From Oligoflexia bacterium (GTDB lineage: Bacteria; Bdellovibrionota; Bacteriovoracia; Bacteriovoracales; Bacteriovoracaceae): a stretch of DNA of 37,333 nt. Numbering within the stretch: position 1 is the stretch's first letter; the number at the start of each line of letters is the position of its first letter. Position numbers and translations under genes: made by a program. Shown one piece after another: positions 10,352 through 17,541 of this stretch. Under the pieces are notes generated by a model. The model did not search any database, was not told the origin of the DNA, and worked only from the letters and a program-made list of their open reading frames with translations. The stretch is from the NCBI GenBank assembly GCA_015231325.1, contig JADGBS010000015.1:1-37333 (forward strand), given 5' to 3'.

Positions 10352-10384
10352 AAAATTTCGCAAGAGAAGAGGTGTGCACTAAAA

Positions 10385-10756
10385 ATGAGAATATATCGCG
10401 TGAAAGCACTGATAAAGCGTTATTTGTTCGTATTGAATTATGCAATCTGCGGCATTTGTGTGGTCGGTGCACAGGAGGATGTGTTGCCTGAAAACAATAA
10501 GCATATTAAGAATGTTAAGTATATTAAGTATAATGAGTACAAAAAGTCTCAGCAGGAAGCAAAAAAAAAGCATGATTATATAAGATCCATAGACGCATTT
10601 AATATGACTGATCACACAGACCATAATCTACGACGATCTGATGCCAGGGTAAGAGAGCAGGACATGGAGCGTATGAAGAAAGGGAATAGTAAATTAGCTG
10701 TACAAAAAGAAAACTTTCATAAAGAAATCAGGGCGGGGATAATTGATCTTCATTAA
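10385..10756 (+). CDS. Small basic protein at the end of the envelope operon
   Basis: A 123-residue protein of unknown family. Residues 1-29 look like a signal sequence (basic start, then LFVLNYAICGICVVGAQ). The mature part is highly charged and probably helical, with many Lys, Arg, Glu and His residues. A degenerate 9-base tandem repeat (about 10500-10538) encodes HIK-NVK-YIK-YNE. A GAGGTG ribosome site lies 5' of the ATG. It follows the TPR lipoprotein by 33 bases and converges on the zinc-ribbon gene with only three bases between the stops. Function unknown. Confidence 0.5.
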   Translation: MRIYRVKALIKRYLFVLNYAICGICVVGAQEDVLPENNKHIKNVKYIKYNEYKKSQQEAKKKHDYIRSIDAFNMTDHTDHNLRRSDARVREQDMERMKKGNSKLAVQKENFHKEIRAGIIDLH

Positions 10757-10759
10757 GAA

Positions 10760-11479
10760 TTAAGAAAACGAAGAGGGGAGTAGAATTCGACCGCATCGGT
10801 GGCAAGTTACGATCACTTTTCCTCTGTCTAAATTAATAATATCTTCAAAAGCAATTTGAATAAAACATTGATTACAGTGATTATTTACTACCCTGGCCAG
10901 AGGGTTTTTAAATCGGTATTTTGTAATTACAATGTTATACAAGGTTCTAAGTTCCCTAGTAAGTCCTTCAAGTAATAATGACTGTTCGGATTCATATTGG
11001 GAGATTTGTTGAACCTGATCTTTCACTTTTACTTCTACTTCATCACTAATTTCTTTTATGGCACTTTCCAGTGAAAGAATATGCTGTTCAACATCTTTGA
11101 TTTCCAAAGAAGATTTTTCAGTTTTTTCCATTAATTCAAGAATTTCGCTCTCTAATTTCTTCTTTTTTTGAGATATTTCAGATAGTTGCTTTTCTATGTA
11201 GTTAATTGCTGAGGAAGATGTGCTGGCGGCCAGGCTTTTTTTATTCCGATTGTATTGTTCATCTATCTTTTTGAGTTCTGGTCCTTTTTCTTCCAACGAA
11301 TGGTTGCATCTCCCTAAATCAACATTTTTTGATGATAAAGTTGTGCTTTTACATTTGTGCTGTTCTACTAAAAGTTTTACTCGGTTTTTTTCTTCTTCGA
11401 TGTTTTTTAAATGGTGATTTATTTTATTGTCTATATATACTATTTTAATTAAACTCTCGTATTGAATAGAATCTGCCAT
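10760..11479 (-). CDS. Coiled-coil protein with C-terminal C4 zinc ribbon (CT398 type)
   Basis: A 239-residue protein with a long N-terminal coiled coil (about residues 15-185, heptads rich in Lys, Glu and Leu) and a C-terminal zinc ribbon with CNQC and CHRC. This architecture is that of the CT398-like C4-type zinc-ribbon family found in Chlamydia, Helicobacter and deltaproteobacteria. Proposed roles include nucleic-acid binding and links to secretion or flagellar assembly; none is settled. In deltaproteobacteria it is often near a Nif3-family gene, and one lies about 4 kb away at 15136. An AGAGGA ribosome site precedes the ATG, and a consensus TATAAT lies 33 bases upstream of it on the minus strand. 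Confidence 0.8.
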   Translation of the reverse strand: MADSIQYESLIKIVYIDNKINHHLKNIEEEKNRVKLLVEQHKCKSTTLSSKNVDLGRCNHSLEEKGPELKKIDEQYNRNKKSLAASTSSSAINYIEKQLSEISQKKKKLESEILELMEKTEKSSLEIKDVEQHILSLESAIKEISDEVEVKVKDQVQQISQYESEQSLLLEGLTRELRTLYNIVITKYRFKNPLARVVNNHCNQCFIQIAFEDIINLDRGKVIVTCHRCGRILLPSSFS

Positions 11480-11511
11480 GGAATATCCTCTTTTTTTGTT
11501 GTTGCCAAATC

Positions 11512-11517
11512 ATTATA
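11512..11517 (-). promoter_or_regulatory. -10 element for the zinc-ribbon gene
   Basis: On the minus strand this reads TATAAT, a perfect -10 hexamer. I see no good -35 at 16-18 bases, so the promoter is likely but incomplete. Confidence 0.4.
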
Positions 11518-11595
11518 CTATAAATGCGCGGACTAAATATTATTATGACGGATTTTATTGATCTTTACGTTGGATGTCTATCCAAATATTAGAGC

Positions 11596-11631
11596 AGGGT
11601 AATTCGGGGTATTTGGGGTATCCTGGGTATT
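11596..11631. repeat. 9-bp tandem repeat, four units, intergenic
   Basis: Four units, AGGGTAATT, CGGGGTATT, TGGGGTATC and CTGGGTATT, share GGGTA. They lie in the 314-base gap (11480-11793) between the divergent zinc-ribbon and GT4 genes. The rest of that gap holds a -10 element, a 13-base repeat, a small inverted repeat and the GT4 ribosome site. Confidence 0.75.
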
Positions 11632-11662
11632 ATGAAGTAATAGATGTTAGGTGCCCCATAAG

Positions 11663-11701
11663 ATAGGTTTCACAAATAGGTTTCAGAAGTAGGTTTCACA
11701 A
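11663..11701. repeat. 13-bp tandem repeat, three units, intergenic
   Basis: ATAGGTTTCACAA, ATAGGTTTCAGAA and GTAGGTTTCACAA follow each other without spacers. Only two positions vary. The array lies 93 bases upstream of the GT4 start, where regulatory sites could sit, but it has no visible dyad symmetry. Confidence 0.9.
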
Positions 11702-11723
11702 TAAATACTGCAGATACCACACA

Positions 11724-11738
11724 CTAAAACAGTTTTAG
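11724..11738. promoter_or_regulatory. Inverted repeat upstream of the GT4 gene
   Basis: CTAAAA-CAG-TTTTAG is a perfect 6-bp dyad with a 3-base centre, 56 bases upstream of the GT4 ATG. It could be an operator half-site pair, but a dyad of this AT-rich kind can occur by chance. Confidence 0.25.
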
Positions 11739-11793
11739 CTAGACTTTGTAGCGGAAAATGATGAGAATGACCTGACAATTTTGGAGAGTTTAG

Positions 11794-13026
11794 ATGGGTA
11801 AAGATAATGTTCGAAGGAATTTTCAAGAAGATATAAAGCTAAGAGGTCTGAAAGATCTAAAGGTTGTGTTGTTACACGATTGGCTGACTGGTTTTAGGGG
11901 CGGCGAAAGGGTTTTTGAGGCATTGTGCGAAATTTTTCCAAATGCGCCTATCTACACTCTTTTTTACACACCTGGGTCCACCTCGCCGCAGATAGAAAAT
12001 CGTCCTATTTTTACATCATTTTTGAATAAACTTCCCGGAGTTCATCGTTATTACCGGATGTTACTTCCGCTTTATCCTTTGGCCATAAGGATGTTAAAAA
12101 TTCCTCAAGAAACTCAGTTGGTGGTGAGTAGTTCTCACTGTGTCATCAAGGGAGTAACCTCTGGCAGTAGATCTTTTACTTACAAGCACGTCTCGTATAT
12201 ACATAGTCCTATGCGGTACATTTATGATCAATTTGATAACTATTTCGGAAAAAAATCTGGTGCAAGTTTCTTAGAAAAAATAGTTGGAAGATTGATCCGT
12301 AGTTATTTGGAAACGTTTGATGCTTGTTCAAATGATAGAATTGACCTAATGATCGCTAATTCTAATTTTGTTAGGGAAAGGATTAGGCGATACTACCGAC
12401 GAGATGCTGAAGTAGTAAATCCTTTTGTTGAGCTTTCGGATTTTGAAAGGGTCCGCAAGGATCCTCCTAGAAGAGAAAATTTTATGGTTATGGTTACTGC
12501 TTTCGCTCCTAATAAACGTACTGATTTGGCAATTTTGGCATTCAAAAAATTGTTCAGAGAGGCGACAAATGGATCAGAAAGAAATTTGGTGCTAAAGATA
12601 ATTGGAAGTGGACAACAGGAAAAAATGCTTAGAAGGCTTGCAAAAGGCGTAAAAAATATACACTTTTTAGGAAATTTGCCACGCAATAGCATAATTGGCC
12701 TATTATCGCGAGCTCAGGCATTAATTTTTCCAGGAGTTGAGGACTTCGGAATTGTTCCTTTAGAATCATTGGCGGCAGGTACACCTGTTATTGCCTATCG
12801 CGCGGGAGGAGTTTTAGAAACATTAAATGAAAGGGTAGCAATTTTTTTTGATGAAGATAATCCAGATTCTTTGCTTAGAGCGATTAGAAGTTTTATTGCA
12901 CGCGCAGATCGAGCAACCGAAGAGAATCCTCTGTTTGATCGACAAGTTTTATTTCAACAGGCCGAACTTTTTTCAAAAATGGTTTTTAAGAATAAAATAT
13001 CTTCATTAATTGCTAAAGTTTTGTGA
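11794..13026 (+). CDS. GT4 glycosyltransferase, WbaZ-like mannosyltransferase type
   Basis: A 410-residue retaining glycosyltransferase of the GT-B fold, family 4. The N-terminal acceptor domain starts VVLLHDWLTGFRGGERVFE (about residues 24-42), as in WbaZ-like O-antigen mannosyltransferases. The C-terminal domain has VTAFAPNKRTDLAI, a Gly-rich LKIIGSGQQE, and the donor-binding ExxxxxxxE motif in PGVEDFGIVPLESLAAGTPV. The family transfers sugars from GDP- or UDP-donors to lipid-linked glycans at the inner membrane; the donor here is unknown. A TTGGAGAG ribosome site precedes the ATG. The next gene begins right after the stop, so the pair is probably co-transcribed. Confidence 0.85.
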   Translation: MGKDNVRRNFQEDIKLRGLKDLKVVLLHDWLTGFRGGERVFEALCEIFPNAPIYTLFYTPGSTSPQIENRPIFTSFLNKLPGVHRYYRMLLPLYPLAIRMLKIPQETQLVVSSSHCVIKGVTSGSRSFTYKHVSYIHSPMRYIYDQFDNYFGKKSGASFLEKIVGRLIRSYLETFDACSNDRIDLMIANSNFVRERIRRYYRRDAEVVNPFVELSDFERVRKDPPRRENFMVMVTAFAPNKRTDLAILAFKKLFREATNGSERNLVLKIIGSGQQEKMLRRLAKGVKNIHFLGNLPRNSIIGLLSRAQALIFPGVEDFGIVPLESLAAGTPVIAYRAGGVLETLNERVAIFFDEDNPDSLLRAIRSFIARADRATEENPLFDRQVLFQQAELFSKMVFKNKISSLIAKVL

Positions 13027-13515
13027 ATGGCCAATATAAAATCATTACAGATAATTGAAGCAAATGTGGGTGATCATCTCACTGCTATCGTTAATTTTCA
13101 AATAGCGATGGCCGATGAAACTGAAAACCTAAAACTAGATCCTTTAACGGTCAAAAAAGGCGTGACTGCAGTATTTGATGATCCTCATAGAGGAAAATAT
13201 TATGTTTGTGTAGAAACTTTTTCACATCAGTGTTCTGTTAAAGTAGTAGCATCAATGCTGACAATCCCTGAATGGAGTGATTGGAGAAATGCCACTTGTA
13301 TCTGGATCCATTCAGTGTATGTAGTACCAGAGTATCGCCGGCAAAGGATATTTGCCATGATGTACGATCATTTAAAAGAAAAAGTAATTTCAAATAGCGA
13401 ATATTTTGCATTACGTCTTTATGTAGATAAGAGAAATGTTGGTGCTCAAAATGTTTACCAAAGGCTGGGTATGAATAATCATCATTATCTGCTTTATGAG
13501 TGGATAAAAGTTTAG
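13027..13515 (+). CDS. GNAT-family N-acetyltransferase
   Basis: A 162-residue GNAT protein, about the usual size of one acetyltransferase domain. The core beta4-alpha3 region is IHSVYVVPEYRRQRIFAMMYDHL (about residues 95-117), where the acetyl-CoA pyrophosphate loop normally reads (R/Q)xxGx(G/A); here it is RRQRIF, so the first Gly is replaced by Arg, as seen in some members. The end LRLYVDKRNVGAQNVYQRLG is the standard beta5-alpha4 element with Asn-x-x-Ala. The substrate is unknown. Its ATG directly follows the GT4 stop and has no good ribosome site, suggesting translational coupling. Being paired with a glycosyltransferase hints at, but does not show, sugar acetylation. Confidence 0.8.
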   Translation: MANIKSLQIIEANVGDHLTAIVNFQIAMADETENLKLDPLTVKKGVTAVFDDPHRGKYYVCVETFSHQCSVKVVASMLTIPEWSDWRNATCIWIHSVYVVPEYRRQRIFAMMYDHLKEKVISNSEYFALRLYVDKRNVGAQNVYQRLGMNNHHYLLYEWIKV

Positions 13516-13553
13516 TCGTGGCCGTTTGTTGATTGCAGTGCAGACTTTTATTT

Positions 13554-13582
13554 TTGAGCGCGAAATCTAATCATGGTACACT
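13554..13582 (+). promoter_or_regulatory. Putative sigma70-type promoter for the exported protein at 13711
   Basis: TTGAGC (13554-13559) and TACACT (13577-13582) are separated by 17 bases. A further TATAAT lies at 13593-13598. Both are in the 195-base gap, which also contains A-rich near-repeats (CGTAAAAAA) at about 13619-13650. Confidence 0.4.
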
Positions 13583-13710
13583 AAATACGAAGTATAATAG
13601 ATATACTAAATTTAGCTGTCGTAAAAAACAATCGTAAAAAACGTAAAAAATTTTTTTAGTATTTTTTTTATTATTACTAATCATTCTAATGAAACAGAGG
13701 TGATTTTTTT

Positions 13711-14934
13711 ATGTTTAGAAGAAAAATTTTGTCTTTTGTTTTTATCATGATCGTCAATCTGATTGTCTCATTTAATACTTTTTCTGTAGAAATTACTACA
13801 GGTTCACTGCAATCATCAGCACACGCTAATGCGCACGCATCAGACTTATCCAGCTCAACAGCAGAGATAGTCGCAGTTGTAAAAGAGAGCATCGAGGGAA
13901 TACCTCCGGCGGCCATCCGTTTTATGGTGCAAAAACAGTTTATGCGAATGCATTTGATGGATGAACTTGGTGATTGGAAATCAGTAGAACTGGTCGCGAT
14001 TTCTGAGGATCTATTGCCCAGCGATCTGTCTCAATTTACACAAGAAAAGATTAATTCATTTATCGATCGGGTCGCCAATAATGTTGAAGACAATCCGATA
14101 TTAGTCAAATTTTTGGAACGCATTCGTGGTGAACAATTTGAGCTTTTGTCGGCCAAGGTAAAACGAGAGGGGCGATTCGTTCTACCGGAAGTAATATCTT
14201 ACGCTTTGGCACTTAATAATTTAACCAGGGCAGAGATTGATGATCCTGAAATTATTCAAAGTTGCTTAGAAATTTTTCCTAGAGAGCGGGATGCGGCACA
14301 CATCACACCTTGGCAGATGGGACTTTTCGGTTGGGCCAAATTGACGTCGGTTGAAGGGCCTATGAAAGTTGTGTTACATGCTCGGAAGACTGGGGAACTA
14401 CATCCACAATTTTTGAGGCATATGTTACCAGTCAATATCACTGAAGCAATCATAGCTGATTTGGTATTGGGTGAATGGAATAATGCTGAAAGTGCGATCC
14501 CTCTGGCCATTAATCGTCCTGGCGATGACCCATCCGATCCCCGGCTTGGTACGGGAGGGGCCACGCTTTCTGCTGACAGAAAAGTAATTAAACTCAAAAT
14601 GGCCTTCTCGAAAAAGTGGGACGACCTATATTCAAGTTGGAATTTGAGTTTCCTTTCCAAGTTCAATACTTTTCCGTTTTTCGCTTGTAAACTTTTGATC
14701 CCGGAGGTGAGTGATTACAAAAATCGTCCTGAAGAATATATTTACAGGAGGGCGCTAGCGCTCTACACCCATTTGAACTATATGTTTTTGGGCGATGTCG
14801 ATGATCAAAAAAATGGCAGAGACTATATTAGATGGGGTGATAAAAAATTGGCAGATATTTGGGGAGAGATAAATTTAGAGGCCGCTTCCGAATACTACAG
14901 TGAAGTTGCGGGAGCAACGAGCGCAGATATTTAA
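13711..14934 (+). CDS. Exported protein of unknown family
   Basis: A 407-residue protein I do not recognise. The first ~28 residues (MFRRKILSFVFIMIVNLIVS then FNTFSVE) form a signal peptide. A Ser/Ala/His-rich linker follows, then a mostly helical globular domain with many charged and aromatic residues. A tract at about 266-292 contains PGDDPSDPRLGTGGATLS, which looks like an exposed loop. Its codon use seems less AT-rich than the neighbouring helicase or TPR genes. AGAGGTGAT is a strong ribosome site. It is monocistronic, with a plausible promoter upstream and about 200 bases to the next gene. Confidence 0.6.
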   Translation: MFRRKILSFVFIMIVNLIVSFNTFSVEITTGSLQSSAHANAHASDLSSSTAEIVAVVKESIEGIPPAAIRFMVQKQFMRMHLMDELGDWKSVELVAISEDLLPSDLSQFTQEKINSFIDRVANNVEDNPILVKFLERIRGEQFELLSAKVKREGRFVLPEVISYALALNNLTRAEIDDPEIIQSCLEIFPRERDAAHITPWQMGLFGWAKLTSVEGPMKVVLHARKTGELHPQFLRHMLPVNITEAIIADLVLGEWNNAESAIPLAINRPGDDPSDPRLGTGGATLSADRKVIKLKMAFSKKWDDLYSSWNLSFLSKFNTFPFFACKLLIPEVSDYKNRPEEYIYRRALALYTHLNYMFLGDVDDQKNGRDYIRWGDKKLADIWGEINLEAASEYYSEVAGATSADI

Positions 14935-15135
14935 TGCTTATTTGATCGAAACAGTTTATGCATTTTCGCCGAACGGATACGAATTAGATCTTGTCTTGTA
15001 ATTTTTTTATCCTAATCAGGCCAGAAAACCCCATCATTTATTATTATAGCTGATTTGACTACTAGCTTTTGTGACTTCAAAGATGCAAAATCACGGTAGA
15101 TTTTCTATTATCTTAAAAAGGGGGCTCCATATCAT

Positions 15136-15897
15136 ATGTTGCATCTAGAAAAAGTTGTAAGTTTTTTAGACACATATCTCGACATCCAAAGCTCAAAGAC
15201 TGATGAATCTTGGAATGGGCTGCAAGTTGAGGGTAAATCTGCTGTAAAAAAAATAATGTTCACCACTGATGTCGGTATCGAAACGATAGAGAAGGCAATC
15301 TATTACAATGTCGATATGTTAGTTGTTCATCACGGTCTTTTGTGGAAGAGTGTAGATCCTTCTGTAAAGGGGGCGAACAAAAAACGCATCGAACTGCTTC
15401 TGAAGAATGGTATCTCGCTGTACGGCGTTCATCTACCACTAGATAAGCATCCAGAGGTAGGCAACAATGCGCAGTTGTTAAAAATTTTAGGTTTTAAAAA
15501 GTATAAACCATTCGCCTTGTACAATGGGGCATATATTAGTTTTATTGGTAGAACTAATCGGCCAAAGACCATAATCGAGATTGAAAATATTTTGAAAAAA
15601 GATCTTGGTGCTTTTTGCAAGACTCTCTCGTTCGGTAAAAAGAAAATTTCCACCATGGCCGTGTGTTCAGGAGGGGGCGGTTATCCGCAACTTATGGAGG
15701 CCCTTCGTGCTGATGTTGATTTGTATCTTACCGGAGATTCCACCGAATTTTACCACTTAGTGAAAGATTACCAAATGAATGTCATCTGCGCAGGACACCA
15801 TGCTACCGAAATTGTTGGTGTACGTGCACTGGCCATTGTCGTAAAAAAAGAATTGAAGGTTGATGCGTTTTTTATTGATTTCCCAACTGGACTATAA
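15136..15897 (+). CDS. Nif3/YbgI-family dinuclear metal protein
   Basis: A 253-residue protein of the Nif3-like dinuclear metal centre hexameric family, once annotated as GTP cyclohydrolase I type 2. Metal-binding signatures are visible: VVHHGLLW (about 64-71), HLPLDKH (about 101-107) and CAGHHATE (about 220-227). WNGLQVEG near the N-terminus is also typical. It has the short form without the inserted PII-like domain found in Firmicutes YqfO. The biochemical role is not established; the fold suggests a metal-dependent hydrolase. The start is at a weakly placed GGGGG, so a nearby start is possible. Confidence 0.85.
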   Translation: MLHLEKVVSFLDTYLDIQSSKTDESWNGLQVEGKSAVKKIMFTTDVGIETIEKAIYYNVDMLVVHHGLLWKSVDPSVKGANKKRIELLLKNGISLYGVHLPLDKHPEVGNNAQLLKILGFKKYKPFALYNGAYISFIGRTNRPKTIIEIENILKKDLGAFCKTLSFGKKKISTMAVCSGGGGYPQLMEALRADVDLYLTGDSTEFYHLVKDYQMNVICAGHHATEIVGVRALAIVVKKELKVDAFFIDFPTGL

Positions 15898-16040
15898 TCT
15901 CCATAATCAGGCCAAGCGTTCTGCAAACTTACCCTTGCTATTAATGAAAGCAAGCACATCTTTAACTATGAGCTATATGAATTATATGTATTGCATGTAA
16001 TTTGTAAGGTAACGGAGGCGTTGAAGAAAGAGAGGTTTTT

Positions 16041-16394
16041 ATGATGAAGATTATTTTTAAGAATCTTAAAAAATCAGGGCGGGCCATCGCGATAGCTAAA
16101 GATCGTTTGGCGACAATTTTTGAACGTTTTCCTGATTTACACAAGGGACAAGTAACTTTAACTCTTTGCATGGAAAATTCTCACCAACAGGCGAGACCAG
16201 ATGCTTTTAGTGTCAAGCTGCATTCTCAAGGAGGGCGTTATCGAAATGTGACATTACACAAATCGGCCGCTAACCTGTATGTCGCATTAGGAGACGTTGC
16301 TAGGCATCTTACAGAGAAATTAAGCAGATTTGGAGGTAGAATACGAGCTAAGCAAAGAGCAAAAAATGAGGTCATCCCTGGACCTTTGGCCTAG
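16041..16394 (+). CDS. hpf: Ribosome hibernation promoting factor (HPF/YfiA, S30AE family)
   Basis: A 117-residue basic protein matching the short HPF/RaiA form: an N-terminal beta strand, helix SGRAIAIAKDRLATIFERF, a beta sheet with SVKLHSQGGRYRNVTLHKS and a second helix AANLYVALGDVARHLTEKL, ending in an Arg/Lys tail. The family binds the decoding centre of the 30S subunit and stores inactive ribosomes in stationary phase. There is no long-form C-terminal dimerisation domain. Two ATGs are adjacent (16041, 16044) behind AGAGAGG; either could be used. A small dyad (CTTGCT...AGCAAG, about 15934-15954) lies upstream. Confidence 0.75.
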   Translation: MMKIIFKNLKKSGRAIAIAKDRLATIFERFPDLHKGQVTLTLCMENSHQQARPDAFSVKLHSQGGRYRNVTLHKSAANLYVALGDVARHLTEKLSRFGGRIRAKQRAKNEVIPGPLA

Positions 16395-16436
16395 CGGAAG
16401 CCTCACTCCAGTTGGAATAGTTGACACCGCAACCAG

Positions 16437-16465
16437 TTGATCAATGGTATTGATAGTGCTATAAG
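16437..16465 (+). promoter_or_regulatory. Putative sigma70-type promoter for the small exported protein
   Basis: TTGATC (16437-16442) and TATAAG (16460-16465) are separated by 17 bases, about 48 bases before the ATG at 16514. A TTGACA at 16421-16426 lacks a good partner. Confidence 0.45.
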
Positions 16466-16513
16466 GAAATCTTAGTATTTAAAATTAGAATAAAAGACGG
16501 AGGTTATGATTTT

Positions 16514-16930
16514 ATGAAAAAATTAATTTTTGCTTTCTTTTGTTCGATGCTTATGGGTACTAGTTTTAGTGTCAATGCTATAGTTATAGAGGAAGGTTTA
16601 CCTACTGAATGGAGTAAATATTTAACGACTGACAAAAATGATAAGAGTTGTGAAATTGGAGCAACTTTTTATGTTTTGAAAGATTCGCCATTTGCCTATC
16701 TAACTTTAAATTCAGGTGAAAAAGTTCCTATGTATAACTACAAGAATGACAGCTTTACACCAACATGTGTAATTAAGCATTATGAGTCAATTTCTTTAGA
16801 AGAGGGATTACGTGCATTACCAACTTATGAATTAGTTACCACGTGCGAAATAATGAGTTCACTACCTCAATTGACAGTTTCTTACAGTGGTAGAAGGTAC
16901 AGTTGCGACATGACTTGGGTTGGATTGTAG
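16514..16930 (+). CDS. Small exported four-cysteine protein, unknown
   Basis: A 138-residue protein with a clear signal peptide (MKKLIFAFFCSMLMGTSFSV, then NAIV). The mature part is about 115 residues with four Cys (KSCEIG, TPTCVI, VTTCEI, YSCDM), enough for two disulfides in the periplasm or outside the cell. Alternating hydrophobic strands suggest a small beta-rich fold. GACGGAGG lies close upstream of the start, and a promoter-like pair is seen before that. No family was recognised. Confidence 0.6.
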   Translation: MKKLIFAFFCSMLMGTSFSVNAIVIEEGLPTEWSKYLTTDKNDKSCEIGATFYVLKDSPFAYLTLNSGEKVPMYNYKNDSFTPTCVIKHYESISLEEGLRALPTYELVTTCEIMSSLPQLTVSYSGRRYSCDMTWVGL

Positions 16931-16978
16931 TATAATATTTTCAACGGGAGGCGGGATGCCTACAAAGGAGAGTTCCTA

Positions 16979-17191
16979 ATGTCGGAGTGCAAAAGCAGAG
17001 GCAACAAAAATAAATTTTGTACATGTACTTACGAACCATGTTCTAGAAAGGGAGTTTGTTGCGATTGCTTGCAATACCATCTAAAGAGTAAGGAGCTTCC
17101 AGCTTGTTGCTTTCCTCCTGAAGAAGAGTCCAAGTACGATCGAAGTTTTCAAGCATTTGTGAACGCGTGGAAAATCCCGCGATCGAAATGA
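16979..17191 (+). CDS. Cysteine-rich DUF6485-like small protein
   Basis: A 70-residue cytosolic protein with nine Cys at 4, 14, 16, 21, 27, 28, 30, 43 and 44, in the pattern CTCTYEPCSRKGVCCDCLQYH followed by LPACCFP. This matches small proteins annotated DUF6485 in anaerobes and deltaproteobacteria; recognition is from memory. The Cys and His34 would suit zinc or an Fe-S cluster. Conserved tail aromatics (YDRSFQAFVNAW) follow. AAAGGAG precedes the ATG. No function is known. Confidence 0.65.
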   Translation: MSECKSRGNKNKFCTCTYEPCSRKGVCCDCLQYHLKSKELPACCFPPEEESKYDRSFQAFVNAWKIPRSK

Positions 17192-17541
17192 GATAAGTGT
17201 ATTAATAGAAATAATGACCTCCCGCACGACCCGATGTGAAATGGTCTTTTCTGGTTGACCTCGTTCATAGTGAATTTCTGAATAGTTAAATCCTAATTCT
17301 GGCATCTGCATGAATCAACTTTGATGCAAGATTTTGGAAAAATTGGATATGTGTAACTAGTGCAAAAGACATTCAACTTTTGAATATAAAAATATTTTTT
17401 GATCACCTATCTTCAGTGCAGATCATAAAGAATAAGTGAAAAAACAGAAACATTAAACAGGGATGATTTAAACATCTGTACCTTTCAATCATACACTGCT
17501 AGAATTATTGCAATTGTCCTTCTATTTTATCAGGAAAAAAA
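17192..17541. other. Intergenic region, 350 bp
   Basis: No gene, RNA or convincing promoter was identified in this gap. A 76-codon open frame on the minus strand (17081-17311) overlaps the DUF6485-like gene and has no ribosome site. Just before 17542 there is an AGGA ribosome site for the ATPase gene. Confidence 0.4.

Noticed and set aside
11663-11701. 13-bp repeats as a CRISPR array
   Set aside because: No spacers between the units, units too short and no cas genes nearby.
17081-17311. 76-codon minus-strand frame starting MQMPELGFNY
   Set aside because: Half of it is antisense to the DUF6485-like gene, there is no ribosome site and no recognisable domain.
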